Of a DNA stretch of 64,000 nucleotides, positions 54,548 to 63,839 are shown in pieces. The notes under the pieces are model-generated. The model was not told the DNA's origin and searched no databases. It saw nothing but the letters and a program-made list of their open reading frames with translations. Numbering within the stretch: the first letter of the stretch is position 1; the number at the start of each line of letters is the position of its first letter. This DNA is from CAZAMB01 sp964486335. GTDB taxonomy: Bacteria > Planctomycetota > Phycisphaerae > UBA1845. Position numbers and translations under genes: made by a program. The stretch lies in NCBI GenBank assembly GCA_964486335.1, contig CAZAMB010000007.1, positions 172,092-236,091 on the forward strand. Reading direction: 5' to 3'.

Positions 54548-55510
54548 CTATGGTGTAGCCGACGGCGGGGCCGGGGCCATTTCGTCGATCCCCGTGCCAG
54601 TCCACAGTCGGTTACTCCACTCTCCCGGCGTCGCCGGATCGGTAATCGGCACTACCTTGCCGAAGTTGGGGTTGTCCGGGTCCTTGGGAAACTCATAGCC
54701 GAGTTCCGTCAGGGTCATCGATTGGACATGAGTATCCACGAACATCACGTTGCCCTGCTTGCGGTGCCGAGGCTCCATCGGTGAGTGGGCATAAAGCGCC
54801 GGATCGGCGCCGCTTTGAACGTGCTGCGGGTCGGGACCGAACTGCTTGGCCCGCTGTTCCACCGCCAGACGCGGAGGATCGAGCGTATAGGAATGAAGCC
54901 CGTGCTTTGGCCCGGCGCCCCGGCTGTCGGCCAGAAGAACCGTCATTCCGGGCGATCGAATGCGATGCGAACGAACCGCGAAGTTGTCCCACAGCTTTGG
55001 ATCGGTATCGGTCCGCGCGTTACCGAGATACTGATAGTTGTAACCGTACGCGCCGTTCCGCTCATCCATCGCAAATTCCGGATCGTCCAGCGCGGGACAC
55101 GAAAAGATGTCGATCGTCATCGTGGTGCCTTCGCGTCCGCCGGGCGTGCCCAGCCCCGTGTCGTCAAACGGTCGCCCCAATCGCTTGAAGGGCCGGGGAT
55201 CAATCACCGGACCCATGTTGGTTTCCAGAAACCACTGCCAACGCGGAAATTTTCGGTTAAAATCGTTGACGTAGTCATCGGTGGCGGTTGGGGTACCTTT
55301 CTTTAGGCGATGTGGCGGAAAGGTATCACGGTTTTCGTTCAGGTAAAGCGCGAAAGCGGTTCCGATCCCTTTCATCTTCGACAAACAGACACTGGCCTTG
55401 GCTTGCTGGCGCGAGGCGCTCAGGGATGGAATCAGGATGCTGATCAGCAGACCCAGAATGGCCATGACGGTCAGCAGTTCGATCAGCGTAAAGGCGTGTC
55501 GTCGCTTCAT
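54548..55510 (-). CDS. type II secretion/pilin-like pseudopilin
   Basis: The 320-residue protein starts with a short basic stretch and the prepilin motif FTLIELLTVMAILGLLISIL, cut and methylated by a prepilin peptidase before the Phe. The later RHRKQGNVMFVDTHVQSM is the H/G-D block common in such proteins from planctomycetes. It is larger than a major pilin and is probably a minor pseudopilin or a substrate-display protein. The ATG at 55510 has AGGGAG ahead; an earlier TTG is at 55525. Confidence 0.88.
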   Translation of the reverse strand: MKRRHAFTLIELLTVMAILGLLISILIPSLSASRQQAKASVCLSKMKGIGTAFALYLNENRDTFPPHRLKKGTPTATDDYVNDFNRKFPRWQWFLETNMGPVIDPRPFKRLGRPFDDTGLGTPGGREGTTMTIDIFSCPALDDPEFAMDERNGAYGYNYQYLGNARTDTDPKLWDNFAVRSHRIRSPGMTVLLADSRGAGPKHGLHSYTLDPPRLAVEQRAKQFGPDPQHVQSGADPALYAHSPMEPRHRKQGNVMFVDTHVQSMTLTELGYEFPKDPDNPNFGKVVPITDPATPGEWSNRLWTGTGIDEMAPAPPSATP

Positions 55511-55635
55511 TTTTCTCCCTGGCAATCACCCACCCGGCAGGATCTCCGCGCCGAGATTATAGGCCGCGGCGAACATCATGTCATTTGCGGTCCCCGAAAG
55601 CGCGACGCGCGCTCAACCCGGAATGATCTCTCGAA

Positions 55636-56235
55636 TCAGTTCTTATCGCCGTCCTGGTCGTCACCCATTTTTTCGATCCGTTGGCGCAGCGCATCAATTT
55701 GCGACCGGAGCTCGTCGATTGAATCCTCTCCCGGCCTGGTTTCGTTTGGCTCCTTAGTTCCATCCGATGTTCCCGGTTCGTTGACGGATTCGGAAACATT
55801 CGACTCGCCGACCCCGCCAAACGCCTGAAACATGTTTCCCGCCCAGTCCATCGGCGACATCATTGAGCTCTTCATCGACTTGCGTAAATAGGCGTCAAAC
55901 TGCTTCTGCGATGCGGCCATGAGACCCAGAAACGGTCCGAAAAAGCGCTCTACTGTGTTTCGAAGTGCCTGGCGGTTGGACCGGATCATGGTGTGCAAAA
56001 TGGAACTTGGAAAAAGGTCAAGTTTTGGCTGATCTTTTTCAAGCAATATTTGCATGAGGACGACGTTAGTGATGTCTTCTCCACTTCGGGAATCCGTGAC
56101 CGTGACGTCTCGGCCTGAGACGACGAAGTCATGTACTTCCTGCAAAGTTACATGTCGGCTGTGAAAGGTGTCGTAATACCGGCGATTAGGATACTTCTTG
56201 ATGTGGATCGGGTTTCCGGCGTCGTTTTCAGGCAT
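55636..56235 (-). CDS. phaR: PHA synthesis regulator PhaR
   Basis: The 199-residue protein has KKYPNRRYYDT at 13-23, the signature of the PHB/PHA accumulation DNA-binding domain, followed by the PHB-binding region LEKDQPKLDLFPSSILHTMIR. A C-terminal Glu/Asp-rich coiled-coil tail (ELRSQIDALRQRIEKM) follows. PhaR represses phasin and pha genes until polymer granules titrate it away. It is divergent from the phasin-like gene, so the 291-base gap between them is the likely target. Confidence 0.95.
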   Translation of the reverse strand: MPENDAGNPIHIKKYPNRRYYDTFHSRHVTLQEVHDFVVSGRDVTVTDSRSGEDITNVVLMQILLEKDQPKLDLFPSSILHTMIRSNRQALRNTVERFFGPFLGLMAASQKQFDAYLRKSMKSSMMSPMDWAGNMFQAFGGVGESNVSESVNEPGTSDGTKEPNETRPGEDSIDELRSQIDALRQRIEKMGDDQDGDKN

Positions 56236-56526
56236 GGAACGCCCTCCGTCTGTTTTTGCAAATCGGACCCAACCAACCTAGTGCATTTGCATGGGGACGT
56301 CAACGTCCATGGTGGAGAAGATTTGTAAAACGTTGGTAAACTTGGGCTTGCGCACCGACGATGAATATTGTGCGAACGCAAAATTATTCCTTGACGCAAT
56401 CGCAAAATGAGGTATACTTTGGGTGACAAATAGGTTTTCGGACCCGACGACATGGGTGGTTGGGCGAACGATATGGCGTGTTGGTGGAAAAAGAAGGCTC
56501 TGTAGACATTGGGAAGGACAAACGAG
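56236..56526. other. phaR-phasin divergent control region
   Basis: The gap holds a strong promoter toward the phasin gene and a pair of GCAAAAT direct repeats (near 56378-56384 and 56402-56408) that may be the PhaR site. Confidence 0.5.
56391..56418 (+). promoter_or_regulatory. sigma-70-type promoter of the phasin gene
   Basis: TTGACG (56391-56396) and TATACT (56413-56418) are 16 bases apart and match the consensus well. Repeats GCAAAAT sit just upstream and inside the spacer, so a repressor bound there would block the polymerase. Confidence 0.7.
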
Positions 56527-57012
56527 ATGGTTACGGAAGTGAAGGAAACGATGAACAAGGCATTTGAGACGTTTAATGATGGTCTGCGGGCAGCAGCCGA
56601 TGCCACGCAAAAGACTCAGGAATCTTGGATGAAAATTACGCAGGAAACGATGAAGCGTCCGGCGGACTTCGACCGGTTTTTCTCGCGTGGCGAGCGGGCG
56701 ATGAAGGAATGGGCCCCGTTCGTGGGTCGGACGATGGATACGCTTGCCCAGACATGCAACACGAACTTCCGCGCGGGTATGGACGCGTTCAAGACGTGCT
56801 GCGAAGCCGCGACGCGGGCGGATGACGCCGACCTCTACAAGAAGACTCGGCAAGTCTGGGACGCGACGTTTGACGCGATGAGAACGAGTTTCGACGCCAT
56901 GAGCAAGGCCGGCACGAAGACGTATGAGACGTGCACAGCGTATTGCGAGACGGCGTTCGCGGACGATTTCGCTCCGAAGGGCGCGCCGAAGTCCGGTAAG
57001 CCGGGCGCCTGA
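56527..57012 (+). CDS. phasin-like granule protein
   Basis: The 161-residue protein is almost entirely amphipathic helix, with repeats such as MNKAFETFNDGL and RQVWDATFDAMRTSFDAM, no signal peptide and many Lys, Ala and Phe. This fits a phasin that coats PHA granules and sets their size. The start at 56527 has GGGAAGGA 8 bases ahead; an in-frame GTG/TTG further up is not needed. It sits at the head of the pha genes with a strong promoter, as phasin genes often do. Confidence 0.75.
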   Translation: MVTEVKETMNKAFETFNDGLRAAADATQKTQESWMKITQETMKRPADFDRFFSRGERAMKEWAPFVGRTMDTLAQTCNTNFRAGMDAFKTCCEAATRADDADLYKKTRQVWDATFDAMRTSFDAMSKAGTKTYETCTAYCETAFADDFAPKGAPKSGKPGA

Positions 57013-57204
57013 TCGCGGGCGGGATTGCGCAGAGATCGACCGGTTTTCGACGGGCGGCCCGGCGTTGGCGCGGCGGGTCGGATCGAAATGGAACGGGCGG
57101 TCTTGGACTATCTCGCACCAGACGACATCAACGTCCAGAACCTGTTCGGTAGGCGGTATGGGTGGTTCGCAGCGAGTGGAAGCGCAACGAACTAGGAGTG
57201 ACTC
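57013..57204. other. gap before phaA
   Basis: This spacer contains the AGGAG ribosome site of phaA at its right end. I see no gene, and no clear terminator of the phasin transcript. Confidence 0.4.
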
Positions 57205-58389
57205 ATGCTGAAGAATGTCTATGTGGCCGGCGGCGTGCGAACGCCGTTCGGTTCATTTGGCGGGGCGCTTTCGTCGATGTCGGCCCCGGAACTTGGAAGC
57301 ATTGTCATCCGCGAGACGCTGAAACGGGCCGCTGTCGACCCACGAGAGGTTGACGCGGTCCTTTTTGGCAATGTGATTGGCGCGGGCATCGGGCAGAACC
57401 CCGCGCGACAGGCCGCGCTGGGTGCAGGGCTGGGCGTCGAGGTGGGCGCGACAACGGTCAACAAGGTCTGCGGCTCCAGTACGCGCACGGTTGTCCTTGC
57501 GGCACAAGCGATTCAGTGCGGCGACGCGGGACTCGTGGTAGCGGGCGGCTGTGAGAGCATGACCAACGCGCCCTATTTGTTGCGGAAGGCGCGCAGCGGT
57601 TACCGCATGGGTCACGGCGAGTTGATCGACTCGATGATCCATGACGGCCTGTGGGACGTTTACACGTCGCGACACATGGGGACGTGTGGCGATCAGTGCG
57701 CGACCAAATACGACATTTCGCGGTCCGCGCAGGATGACTTCGCCATCGAAAGCTATAAACGAGCGATCCGGGCATGGGAGGACGGCTTCTTCAAGAGCGG
57801 CGTAGTGCCCGTCGAAATCAAGTCGAAAAAAGGATCGACGATTGTTGATCACGACGAAGACGTCGCAAAGTTCCAGGGTGAAGAGAAGCTGCGCTCGCTG
57901 GCGCCCGCATTCGGGCCGGGCGGGACGATCACGGCCGGCAATGCGTCGAAGATCAACGACGGCGCGGCGTCGATGATCGTATTTGATGACGACCGAATGA
58001 AGGCGCTGGGGCTCAAGCCCGCGGCCAAGATCCTCGGTCACGCCAATGTTGCGATGGAGCCGGACTGGTTCACGATCGCACCGATTTACGCCATCAAGCG
58101 ACTTTGCGAACAACTCAAGATCAAGCCATCCGATGTGGACTTGTACGAAATCAACGAAGCGTTTTCGGTCGTGACGGTGGTGGCGATGAAGGAGCTGAAG
58201 CTGAGTCACGATCGGGTCAACGTGGCCGGCGGGGCGGTGGCGATCGGCCATCCAATCGGCGCGACGGGCGCGAGGCTCATCAACACGCTGGTTCGGGCAT
58301 TGCATGCCCGCGACAAGCGACTTGGGATTGCATGTTTGTGCATCGGAGGCGGCGAAGCGACGGCCGTGGCGCTGGAACGGTGCGCGTAA
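57205..58389 (+). CDS. phaA: acetyl-CoA acetyltransferase (beta-ketothiolase)
   Basis: The 394-residue protein has the thiolase triad: Cys89 in NKVCGSST, His349 in GGAVAIGHPIGATGAR and Cys379 in CLCIGGGEATA. It condenses two acetyl-CoA to acetoacetyl-CoA, the first step of PHB synthesis. The residue after CGSS is a Thr where most biosynthetic thiolases have GL or GM, a small change next to the nucleophile. It is 22 bases ahead of the PhaE-like gene. Confidence 0.94.
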   Translation: MLKNVYVAGGVRTPFGSFGGALSSMSAPELGSIVIRETLKRAAVDPREVDAVLFGNVIGAGIGQNPARQAALGAGLGVEVGATTVNKVCGSSTRTVVLAAQAIQCGDAGLVVAGGCESMTNAPYLLRKARSGYRMGHGELIDSMIHDGLWDVYTSRHMGTCGDQCATKYDISRSAQDDFAIESYKRAIRAWEDGFFKSGVVPVEIKSKKGSTIVDHDEDVAKFQGEEKLRSLAPAFGPGGTITAGNASKINDGAASMIVFDDDRMKALGLKPAAKILGHANVAMEPDWFTIAPIYAIKRLCEQLKIKPSDVDLYEINEAFSVVTVVAMKELKLSHDRVNVAGGAVAIGHPIGATGARLINTLVRALHARDKRLGIACLCIGGGEATAVALERCA

Positions 58390-58411
58390 GCGCGTTTGGA
58401 GTAGAGACGAC

Positions 58412-58906
58412 ATGGACACTTTCGGCGGAAGCCAAACATCGGGACCGGCAAGCGATCCCTTCAGCAAGTTCTGGATGGACTGCATGGCCAAGTTCGCGGG
58501 CGCGGGATTTACGCCGCCGGCAACGCCGAGCTCAGAAGAGGCGATGAAGCATATGCGGCGGGCATTCTTTGACTCCTGGGCCCAGCATTGCGAGGAGTTC
58601 ATGCGGTCGCCGGCGTTTCTGGAGGGCATGAAACGCTCGATGGACAATGCGCTGGCGTTCCGGGAGCAGTTGAACGAGTTCCTGACCAAGGCGTTGCACG
58701 AAGGTCAGGCACCGGCACGAAGCGACACAGATTCGATCATGCTTGTGCTACGGAGTTTCGAGGATCGCGTGCTGGATCGGTTGGATCGTTTGGAAAAACG
58801 GGTCACACGAATGGAAGGCGGCCGAGGCGGATCGACGGCCGTTGAACCCACGGCGGCGAGTACGGGCGGAGATGCGGGAAGACGAAGCAAGGGAGGCAAT
58901 CGATGA
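58412..58906 (+). CDS. phaE: PhaE-like subunit of class III PHA synthase
   Basis: The 164-residue protein has a helical middle part (EEFMRSPAFLEGMKRSMDNALAFREQLNEFL, in part) and a coiled-coil end (SFEDRVLDRLDRLEKRVTRME). This matches the C-terminal part of PhaE, the partner that activates class III PhaC, but it is much shorter than the 330-360 residues of typical PhaE. Its stop overlaps the phaC start as ATGA, supporting a paired function. A longer start in frame from 58304 would run into phaA and is unlikely. Confidence 0.75.
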   Translation: MDTFGGSQTSGPASDPFSKFWMDCMAKFAGAGFTPPATPSSEEAMKHMRRAFFDSWAQHCEEFMRSPAFLEGMKRSMDNALAFREQLNEFLTKALHEGQAPARSDTDSIMLVLRSFEDRVLDRLDRLEKRVTRMEGGRGGSTAVEPTAASTGGDAGRRSKGGNR

Positions 58907-60000
58907 CGGCGTTTCCGGCTTTTGCACCGTGGATGATGTCGCCGGGGGATATTCAGGATCATTTTCACAATTTTGCCCGGAAAATGGCCCATGTTCCCAA
59001 GGCGCTCGAGGTGGCCAAGCGGGTACGGGTGGGCGCGACGCCCACCGATACCGTGTGCCGAATGGACAAGATTCGGCTGCTCCAATACGTCACGGATGTT
59101 CAGACGCAGTATGACACGCCGCTGCTGGTGGTCTTCGCGCTGGTGAATCGCCCATACATTCTTGACCTTCGTCCGGGCAAGAGCGTGGTGGCGCACTTCG
59201 TGAATCGCGGATTCGACACCTACAACATCGACTGGGGGATACCGTCGGACGGCGATCGATTCCTGGACATGGAAGATTATATCAACCGCTATATGAACCA
59301 GGCGGTTGATTTCATTCGCGAGCACACCGGCCAGGACAAGATCAATATCCTCGGCTATTGCATGGGCGGATCGATGTCGGCGATGTACACGGCCCTTCAT
59401 CCGGACAAGGTGAAGAACCTGATTCTGATGGCAGCGCCGGTGGATTGGTCACAGCGCGACCATTTGCTAGCGAAGTGGACGTCGCCGGAAGTGTTTGACG
59501 TCGACAAGCTGATGAAGGTTTACGGGAACGCGCCGGCGGAGTTGCTGCAAGGGTCATTCCTGTTGCTCAAGCCGGTTTCCACGCTGGTGGAAAAGTATTT
59601 CACGTTTTATGAAAACCTCGAGAACGAGAAGTTTCTCGAGGATTTCTTCGCGATGGAGACGTGGTTGAATGACAACATTCCGGTCGCGGGCGAAATGTTT
59701 CGCCAGTTCGTCAAATACTGCATGCAGCAGAACAAGCTGATCAAGGGCGAGCTTCGGATCGACGGAGGCGTCGTCGATCTCAAGCGAATTACGTGTCCGG
59801 TTCTCAATCTGATGGCGTCGGACGATCATCTCGTTCCGCCGTATCAGAGCCTGCCGTTCAATGACGCGGTGGGGTCGAAGGATCGGAAGAGCATTAATTT
59901 CCCGGCCGGGCATATCGGTCTCGCCGTCGGATCGAAGGCGAACCGCGAACTCTGGCCGACAGTTTGCGACTGGCTGGCGGAACGGTCAGGATCGGCGTAG
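58903..60000 (+). CDS. phaC: class III polyhydroxyalkanoate synthase catalytic subunit
   Basis: The 365-residue protein is an alpha/beta-hydrolase with the PHA synthase lipase box GYCMGGS and catalytic Cys153, Asp308 in DDHLVPP and His337 in AGHIGLAVG. The length and spacing are those of class III PhaC, which polymerises 3-hydroxyacyl-CoA together with PhaE. It is preceded by the PhaE-like gene and followed 62 bases later by a short-chain dehydrogenase. Confidence 0.95.
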   Translation: MTAFPAFAPWMMSPGDIQDHFHNFARKMAHVPKALEVAKRVRVGATPTDTVCRMDKIRLLQYVTDVQTQYDTPLLVVFALVNRPYILDLRPGKSVVAHFVNRGFDTYNIDWGIPSDGDRFLDMEDYINRYMNQAVDFIREHTGQDKINILGYCMGGSMSAMYTALHPDKVKNLILMAAPVDWSQRDHLLAKWTSPEVFDVDKLMKVYGNAPAELLQGSFLLLKPVSTLVEKYFTFYENLENEKFLEDFFAMETWLNDNIPVAGEMFRQFVKYCMQQNKLIKGELRIDGGVVDLKRITCPVLNLMASDDHLVPPYQSLPFNDAVGSKDRKSINFPAGHIGLAVGSKANRELWPTVCDWLAERSGSA

Positions 60001-60062
60001 GCGGGCGGAACGCGAGCCGGTCTTCATCGAAGCCGCGTCGGCCAATCGGTGGGGGAATCACA

Positions 60063-60884
60063 ATGAACCTCAAGGGTCGAACGGCAGTCATCACGGGCGG
60101 GGCGAGCGGCATCGGCAGCGCGACGTGCCAGCTCTTGGCGGAAGAGGCCGTGAAGGCGGTCGCCGTCGTTGACATCACGGATTCCATCGAGGAATTCTGT
60201 GATGGGGAAAACAAGAAGATCGGGCGCGAGGTGTTGATCCCGTTTCGGGGCGACGTGGTCGACAGCACGTTTCGGGAGCGCGTGTTCACCGAAATGGAGC
60301 AGCGGTTCGGGGCGGTGAGCCTTTGCATTCCGGCGGCGGGGATCACGCGCGATCGATTGGCCGTCAAGATTCATCAGACCAACGGCAGTGTACTTCCGAA
60401 CATCTACAGCGAGACGGATTTTCGGCGGGTCATCGATATTGATTTGATTGCCCCGATTTATTGGGCGATGCGGACGGTCGGTTCGGTGGCGGTTGATCGA
60501 GCGCGGCGCGGAGTGAAGGAATGGTCGCCGGAGGAGTCGATGCAGGGCGCGATCGTGCTGATCGGCTCGGTGTCGTCGACGGGCAATCGCGGTCAGATTT
60601 CGTATGCGACGGCCAAGGCGGGACTCGAAGGCGCACAGGCGACACTCTCGAAAGAAGCGATCTATCACGGCGTTCGCTGCGCGATCATTCATCCGGGGTT
60701 CACCGACACGCCGATGGTTCGATCGATGGGCGAAGAGTTGATTCGCAATCAGGTGCTGCCCTATACGCAGCTTCGGCGGTTGATTCGACCGGACGAAATC
60801 GCGGGCGCGATCGTGTTCATGCTGAAGAACTCGGCGGTCAGCGGAAGCCTTTGGGCCGACGCGGGCTGGCATCCGCGGGCGTAG
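60063..60884 (+). CDS. short-chain dehydrogenase/reductase
   Basis: The 273-residue protein has GGASGIG at 12-18 for cofactor binding and the catalytic Ser169-171 and Tyr181-Lys185 (YATAK). The third motif is PAAG at 90-93 rather than NNAG, and there is an extra loop of about 25 residues at 135-160 (DRARRGVKEWSPEES). These changes suggest a substrate different from the phaB enzyme that follows. Its place between phaC and phaB points to the same hydroxyacyl-CoA metabolism. The ATG at 60063 has a weak GGGGGAA ribosome site. Confidence 0.8.
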   Translation: MNLKGRTAVITGGASGIGSATCQLLAEEAVKAVAVVDITDSIEEFCDGENKKIGREVLIPFRGDVVDSTFRERVFTEMEQRFGAVSLCIPAAGITRDRLAVKIHQTNGSVLPNIYSETDFRRVIDIDLIAPIYWAMRTVGSVAVDRARRGVKEWSPEESMQGAIVLIGSVSSTGNRGQISYATAKAGLEGAQATLSKEAIYHGVRCAIIHPGFTDTPMVRSMGEELIRNQVLPYTQLRRLIRPDEIAGAIVFMLKNSAVSGSLWADAGWHPRA

Positions 60885-61069
60885 CTCGCTTTCGGTCATC
60901 CGCATTTCGTTGACGGTTTTGCGATCGCACAATCTCCGTATTCCCAAAGTCATTTCAAGACTCGATTTTCCCAATCCAAGATTGACTTTGCGTTGAACGC
61001 GTGTCAGACTTCCCATTGGTGGATTAGCGTTCTGATCCGCGGCGCACCTCTCTTCGGGAAGCGACCAAG
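60885..61069. other. gap between the two dehydrogenase genes
   Basis: A TTGACT near 60983 is the only candidate promoter part; the expected -10 is poor. No gene or terminator was recognised. Confidence 0.3.
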
Positions 61070-61816
61070 ATGATGGAATTGGAAGGGCGAGTCAGTCTGG
61101 TTTCGGGTTCATCGCGCGGGATCGGTCGGGCGATCGCCATCGCTTTGGCCGAGGCCGGAAGCAACCTGGTCGTGAACTACACGGCGAACCAGCAGGCGGC
61201 CGACGAGGTTGTCAGCAAGATCAAGAAACTCGGTCGTCGGGCGATTGCGATCAAGGCCGATGTGACGAATCGAGAACAAGTCGCGGCCATGGTGGAGAAG
61301 GCGCAGATTGAATTTGGCGCGATTCAGATTCTGGTCAACAACGCGGGGATTACGCGGGATCGATCGTTTCTTAAGCTAAGTCCGGAGCATTGGCATGAGG
61401 TCATCGTGACGCATCTGGACGGAGCGTTTCACCTGACCGGGCGACTGCTGCCCAACATGATCGAATCGAAGTGGGGGCGGGTGATTAACATCACATCGAT
61501 CGTGGGTCAGATCGGCAACTTCGGGCAGTCGAATTACGCGGTGGCCAAGGGCGGCTTGATGGCGTTCACCAAGACGCTGGCGCGCGAGGTGGCGCACAAA
61601 GGCGTGACGGTCAACGCTGTGTCGCCGGGGTTCATCGAGACGGATATGACAGCGTCCGTTCCCACGCAAGTTCTTGAACAGGTCAAGCAGTTCACGCCGG
61701 TCGGGCGACTCGGCAAACCGGAAGAAGTGGCGTCGGCGGTTCGTTTTCTAGCCGATCCGAAGGCGTCGTTCATTACCGGGCAAATCATCAACGTCAACGG
61801 CGGGATGTACATGTAG
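61070..61816 (+). CDS. phaB: acetoacetyl-CoA reductase (FabG/PhaB type)
   Basis: The 248-residue protein has SGSSRGIG at 12-19, NNAG near 90-93, Ser143 and Tyr156-Lys160 (YAVAK), and a FabG-like end (SFITGQIINVNGGMYM). It reduces acetoacetyl-CoA with NADPH to (R)-3-hydroxybutyryl-CoA, the substrate of PhaC. FabG of fatty acid synthesis is the alternative, but the pha neighbours favour PhaB. A hairpin follows the gene. Confidence 0.9.
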   Translation: MMELEGRVSLVSGSSRGIGRAIAIALAEAGSNLVVNYTANQQAADEVVSKIKKLGRRAIAIKADVTNREQVAAMVEKAQIEFGAIQILVNNAGITRDRSFLKLSPEHWHEVIVTHLDGAFHLTGRLLPNMIESKWGRVINITSIVGQIGNFGQSNYAVAKGGLMAFTKTLAREVAHKGVTVNAVSPGFIETDMTASVPTQVLEQVKQFTPVGRLGKPEEVASAVRFLADPKASFITGQIINVNGGMYM

Positions 61817-62077
61817 CCGATCGGCGGGTTCAAACGGGCTGAAACGATAGAAGCCCCGCAAATCAAGCGCCTGTCGGCCGAACGGCCAGAGACAGGGGGT
61901 TGAGCGAGGCTTCATCCATCGATTTCCCCGGATCGACGTCCGGGGTTAGGTCCTTCGACCTCTGTTCAAAGTATGCGCTATTCGGTCGTCAAAAGCAAGA
62001 AAAATCGGCGAATTTTGAGGGAATCTCAGCGATGGGAATTGAGCGGGCAGGCCCTTTGCCGCAACACAGAAGCTGGT
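61817..62077. other. intergenic region after phaB
   Basis: Apart from the hairpin at 61870-61896, nothing convincing is seen. A short frame at 61900-62178 overlaps the leftward lipoprotein gene and is not supported. Confidence 0.4.
61870..61896 (+). terminator. hairpin after phaB
   Basis: CCTGTCGGCC (61870-61879) pairs with GGCC-AGA-GACAGG (61884-61896) around a GAAC loop with a 3-base bulge. It lies 54 bases after phaB and could end the transcript, although there is no T run. Confidence 0.45.
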
Positions 62078-62716
62078 TTATGGCTGCACGGACGCCGGAG
62101 CGGGGCGGTCTGTTTGAGGACCTAATTGGGAATCGGGAGATGCCGTGCCGTCGGCTGGCTGCGAAGCGCGTGACTTGATCCACTCACGCATGGCTTTTGG
62201 CGGCCGAGCGATTCGCCACGCTTCGTTCTCGCGAGTCAGCATGAGTACAATTTCGCGAAGGGGTTGACGTTTACCCGCCGGGCGCTCGGGATCGAGCGCG
62301 ACTTCGACGAAAAGCGCATACACGGTTTCGGCGGACTTTGAATCGTCCTCGGCAGCGAGCATCACTTTTTCGAGCGCGCGGACGGTAATCGTCTGGACTG
62401 CCGCCCAGCCTTCCTCGAACTCATCGCGAGACATCGGATCCTGCTTGGCCGTCCAAAGCCGGCGGAATGCGTCGTAATCGCCGGCCGCGCACTGATCGAG
62501 CGCTTGGCGGACGAAAGCCGTTACCTCTCGGTCGTCGACGAAGAGTGATTCGGGAAACACGACGCGCTGCGGTGCGTCAGGCCTGGGTTCGACAGGATGT
62601 TTCGCGTCGGCAGGTGTGTCGTCTTTGGATTCGGAGTTGCAACCACTAAGACAGGGCACAAGAAGAATGGTGAGCAATGAAAGCGGACACACTGTTCGCA
62701 TGGCTGGGAACCGCAT
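62078..62716 (-). CDS. small lipoprotein of unknown function
   Basis: The 212-residue protein has a lipoprotein signal ending LSGC at residue 26 (MRFPAMRTVCPLSLLTILLVPC...). After it come acidic and Pro-rich residues, then a helical domain at about 50-175 with DAFRRLWTAKQDPMSRDEF. It resembles small NTF2-like or DUF4878-like secreted domains, but I cannot place it in a family. The tail is Pro- and Gln-rich. An ATG at 62701 is an alternative start; frames beginning further upstream run into the terC promoter. Confidence 0.75.
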   Translation of the reverse strand: MRFPAMRTVCPLSLLTILLVPCLSGCNSESKDDTPADAKHPVEPRPDAPQRVVFPESLFVDDREVTAFVRQALDQCAAGDYDAFRRLWTAKQDPMSRDEFEEGWAAVQTITVRALEKVMLAAEDDSKSAETVYALFVEVALDPERPAGKRQPLREIVLMLTRENEAWRIARPPKAMREWIKSRASQPADGTASPDSQLGPQTDRPAPASVQP

Positions 62717-62840
62717 CGTGGTTGATCGGACGACGGGATCATCTTTCTGACGCTCACCGTGGCACTGTTCGTCCGACGTGACGCGAGTATAGTACCGACG
62801 CCGGGTGCGGCCAAGGCGCGAGATTCTAGGATCATCAAAC

Positions 62841-63839
62841 ATGGCAATGTTCGGAACGGTACCGTGGTACTGGTGGGTGGGGTTCAATGTGTTCGTGCTG
62901 GCCATGCTGGCGCTGGACCTCGGCGTGTTCCATCGCAAGTCGCATGTGGTCGGATTGCGCGAGGCGATCGGATGGAGCATTGCCTGGATCACGCTTGCAC
63001 TGTTGTTCAACCTTGGCTTGTGGATGGGGTGGTTCGGTGACTATGAGGCGCACGAACGATCCCGCATCGCGCTGGAATTCCTGACGGGCTATCTGGTCGA
63101 GAAGTCCCTCAGCGTGGACAACATCTTCGTCTTCATGCTGATCTTTTCCTATTTCGCGGTTCCGCAGAAATACGAGCACAAGGTTCTTTTCTACGGCATT
63201 CTCGGAGCGCTGGTGTTTCGAGCGGCCTTCATTTTCGGCGGGTTGTGGGTGATCGAGAAGTTCGAGTGGACAATTTACATCTTCGGCGGGTTCCTCGTCC
63301 TCACCGGCATCAAGATGGGGCTGACCAAGGAAAAGGAGATTCACCCAGAACGAAACCCGGTACTACGCATTGTGCGGTCGGTGTTTCCTGTTTCGGCGAA
63401 TTACGACGGAGATCGGTTCTGGACGCGCATCGATCATCGGATTCATGCGACGCCGATGTTTCTCGTCCTTGTGATTGTGGAATCGACGGATATCGTCTTC
63501 GCGGCCGATTCGATTCCGGCGATCATCGCCATCACCAAGGACCCGTTCATTGTCTATACGTCCAACGTGTTTGCGATTCTGGGGCTGCGGGCACTCTATT
63601 TCGCGTTGGCGCATTTCATGCGTATGTTCCGATTCCTGAGTTTCGGATTGTCGGTCCTGCTCGTGTTCATCGGCGGCAAGATGCTGGTCGCGGCGGCGTT
63701 CCACAAGCACATGCCCATCGGCGCGTCGCTGGGAGTGATCGGAGGAATCGTCGGCCTGTCTGTGCTGCTGTCGGTCTTGATCCCTGCCAAGCAGACGAGT
63801 CTACCGGATGACAAACCCAAGGGCCCGGCGGAGGACTGA
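62841..63839 (+). CDS. TerC family integral membrane protein
   Basis: The 332-residue protein has about nine membrane helices and the TerC signature: LEFLTGYLVEKSLSVDNIFVF, with the acidic Glu and Asp of SVDN in a helix, and a second repeat VLVIVESTDIVFAADSIPAII (both in part). TerC proteins are membrane metal transporters; several move Mn2+ out of the cell or into exported proteins. The ATG at 62841 follows AGGAT at a spacing of 10; no manganese riboswitch was recognised in the leader. Confidence 0.92.
   Translation: MAMFGTVPWYWWVGFNVFVLAMLALDLGVFHRKSHVVGLREAIGWSIAWITLALLFNLGLWMGWFGDYEAHERSRIALEFLTGYLVEKSLSVDNIFVFMLIFSYFAVPQKYEHKVLFYGILGALVFRAAFIFGGLWVIEKFEWTIYIFGGFLVLTGIKMGLTKEKEIHPERNPVLRIVRSVFPVSANYDGDRFWTRIDHRIHATPMFLVLVIVESTDIVFAADSIPAIIAITKDPFIVYTSNVFAILGLRALYFALAHFMRMFRFLSFGLSVLLVFIGGKMLVAAAFHKHMPIGASLGVIGGIVGLSVLLSVLIPAKQTSLPDDKPKGPAED

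Noticed and set aside
57253..58689. 478-codon frame on the minus strand across phaA and phaE
   Set aside because: It lies opposite genes with clear catalytic motifs and has no family pattern.
61900..62178. 92-codon frame after phaB
   Set aside because: It overlaps the leftward lipoprotein gene, has no ribosome site and no family pattern.
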